The notes under the pieces: generated by a model
What the model saw: only the letters and a program-made list of their open reading frames with translations
Told to the model about the DNA's origin: nothing
Database searches by the model: none
DNA from: Candidatus Dojkabacteria bacterium UBA2222
Lineage (GTDB): Bacteria > Patescibacteriota > Dojkabacteria > SC72
NCBI GenBank assembly: GCA_002328465.1
Contig: DCUE01000006.1
Location: 2,527 to 9,025, forward strand
Length of the DNA stretch: 6,499 nt
Direction: 5' to 3'
Program-made: the position numbers and the translations under genes
Shown: positions 5,637-6,499 of the stretch, in pieces
Layout: every line of letters starts with the position of its first letter
Numbering within the stretch: the first letter of the stretch is position 1

Positions 5637-6493
5637 CTTTCTAATCCCAATTTCTTTAATAAATCTTCTAAGTCATTCTTACTTAAGAATCTTATTATTA
5701 TCCTTCCACCCTTACTTAATCTTCTTACACTTGTACTATATCCAATCTTTTTAGAGAGTAATTCACCATATCTTAATAAATCTGGGTACTCTGTTTGGAT
5801 AGTTTTGTATTTAGCACTTTTTCCGTAATTAATCTTTCTTACAAGAGATTCTGTTTGTCTAACACTTAGGCCTCTTTTAATTACAATATCTGTTGCAGCT
5901 ACTAATGATTCCTCATCTTTAATACCAAGTAATGCTCTTGCATGACCTTCTGAGATAGTTTCATTTAAGACTACTTCTTTAACAGGCTCTGGTAATTTAA
6001 GGAGTCTCATCTTGTTTGATATGGTGACTCTGTTCAATCCAACCTTCTTGGCAATCTCTTCTTGTGGTAATCCAAATTCATCTTGAAGCTGAACAAAGGC
6101 GTATGCCTCTTCCAAAGGATTTAAATCTTGTCTTTGGATATTCTCAATTAAAGCTAACTCTAACATTTGTTGAGGTGAGGATTCTTTTACAACAATTGGA
6201 ACATGTTTTAATCCGGCTAATTGAGCTGCTCTAAATCTTCTCTCTCCAGCGATTATTAGATACTTATCTGAATTTTTATCCTTTGTTACAATTAGAGGTT
6301 GTATTACACCATTCTCCCTTATTGAATCAGCTAACCCTATTAATTCATCAGGCTCAATATGCATTCTTGGCTGGAATGGATTTGGGAGAATCTTAGTAAT
6401 ATCAAACTTCTCCTTATATGAGCTACTTGAGTTATCTATCTCATTTGAGCTAATTAATGCTGCTAATCCTTTTCCTAATCTATTTTCTTCCAT
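5624..6493 (-). CDS. parB: Chromosome-partitioning protein ParB (CTPase, parS-binding)
   Basis: A complete 289-residue ParB, a usual length. ParB loads at parS sites, closes as a CTP-dependent DNA clamp and works with the ParA ATPase to segregate the chromosome. It opens with NRLGKGLAALIS (4-15), the N-terminal segment that contacts and stimulates ParA. The CTP-binding domain shows ILPNPFQPR (35-43), IRENGVIQPLIV (58-69), the phosphate-binding GERRFRA box (83-89) and ENIQRQDLNPLEEA (117-130). A helix-turn-helix follows (about 142-168, LPQEEIAKKVGLNRVTISNK), then SEGHARALLG (181-190). A C-terminal region rich in K and L ends in DLEDLLKKLGLE, as in the dimerisation domain. No key motif is missing. 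The ATG (6491-6493 on the complement) is preceded by a run of A residues up to the window edge, so its promoter or any parA partner lies outside. No consensus parS is visible in the window. Confidence 0.96.
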   Translation of the reverse strand: MEENRLGKGLAALISSNEIDNSSSSYKEKFDITKILPNPFQPRMHIEPDELIGLADSIRENGVIQPLIVTKDKNSDKYLIIAGERRFRAAQLAGLKHVPIVVKESSPQQMLELALIENIQRQDLNPLEEAYAFVQLQDEFGLPQEEIAKKVGLNRVTISNKMRLLKLPEPVKEVVLNETISEGHARALLGIKDEESLVAATDIVIKRGLSVRQTESLVRKINYGKSAKYKTIQTEYPDLLRYGELLSKKIGYSTSVRRLSKGGRIIIRFLSKNDLEDLLKKLGLESYDE

Positions 6494-6499
6494 TTTTTT

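Noticed and set aside
5675..5690. Inverted repeat ATTCTTA-CT-TAAGAAT just past the rlmB stop, as a possible terminator.
   Set aside because: The stem is short and AT-rich with a very small loop, has no T-tract directly after it, and lies inside parB coding sequence.
1..6499. parS sites (TGTTTCACGTGAAACA-like) or DnaA boxes that would mark an origin region near parB.
   Set aside because: Reading by eye found no match close to either consensus; parB alone does not place the origin here.

Overview
This window reads as a compact, AT-rich bacterial chromosome segment of housekeeping genes. Eight genes, the first cut by the left edge, run head to tail on the + strand from base 1 to 5636. A ninth gene, parB, lies on the - strand and overlaps the last + strand gene tail to tail. 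The order is ftsA (3' end), ftsZ, a DUF167/YggU protein, a RodA-type SEDS protein, rplU (L21), a Trm11/TrmG10-like RNA methyltransferase, rpmA (L27), rlmB and, convergent, parB. Gaps between genes are 0-35 bases, two junctions overlap, and no gene-free stretch exceeds 35 bases. I see no RNA gene, mobile element, CRISPR array or convincing terminator.

The organism is most likely a member of the Patescibacteria (Candidate Phyla Radiation), possibly near Dojkabacteria (WS6) or Microgenomates. This is inference from several features: low GC, arginine coded almost only by AGA/AGG, tight packing, weak Shine-Dalgarno signals, divergent ribosomal proteins, and an archaeal/eukaryal-type Trm11-like methyltransferase inside a bacterial ribosomal operon. 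TGA ends two genes here, so the TGA-as-glycine code of Gracilibacteria and Absconditabacteria is unlikely. Placement by sequence search was not possible.

Bases 1-3066 form a division and cell-wall block. FtsA anchors FtsZ to the membrane through its C-terminal helix, and FtsZ forms the Z-ring. The RodA-like protein is a predicted peptidoglycan glycosyltransferase. The small DUF167 gene between them overlaps rodA by ATGA, which suggests coupled translation.

Bases 3091-5636 form a ribosome block. L21 and L27 are normally adjacent, but here an RNA methyltransferase sits between them, and a second methyltransferase (RlmB, which modifies the P-loop of 23S rRNA in E. coli) follows L27. ParB, at the right edge on the opposite strand, is the chromosome-partitioning CTPase; its usual partner parA would lie just outside the window if present.

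The region looks ordinary in gene content, and I do not see a new defence or mobile system. The unusual signals are sequence departures inside conserved proteins. L27 has lost nearly all basic residues from the tail that reaches the peptidyl-transferase centre. The SEDS protein lacks the conserved QPDLG aspartate and appears to carry two extra membrane segments. The Trm11-like enzyme has E-P-F-M-G-P-P where a D/N-P-P-Y motif is expected.
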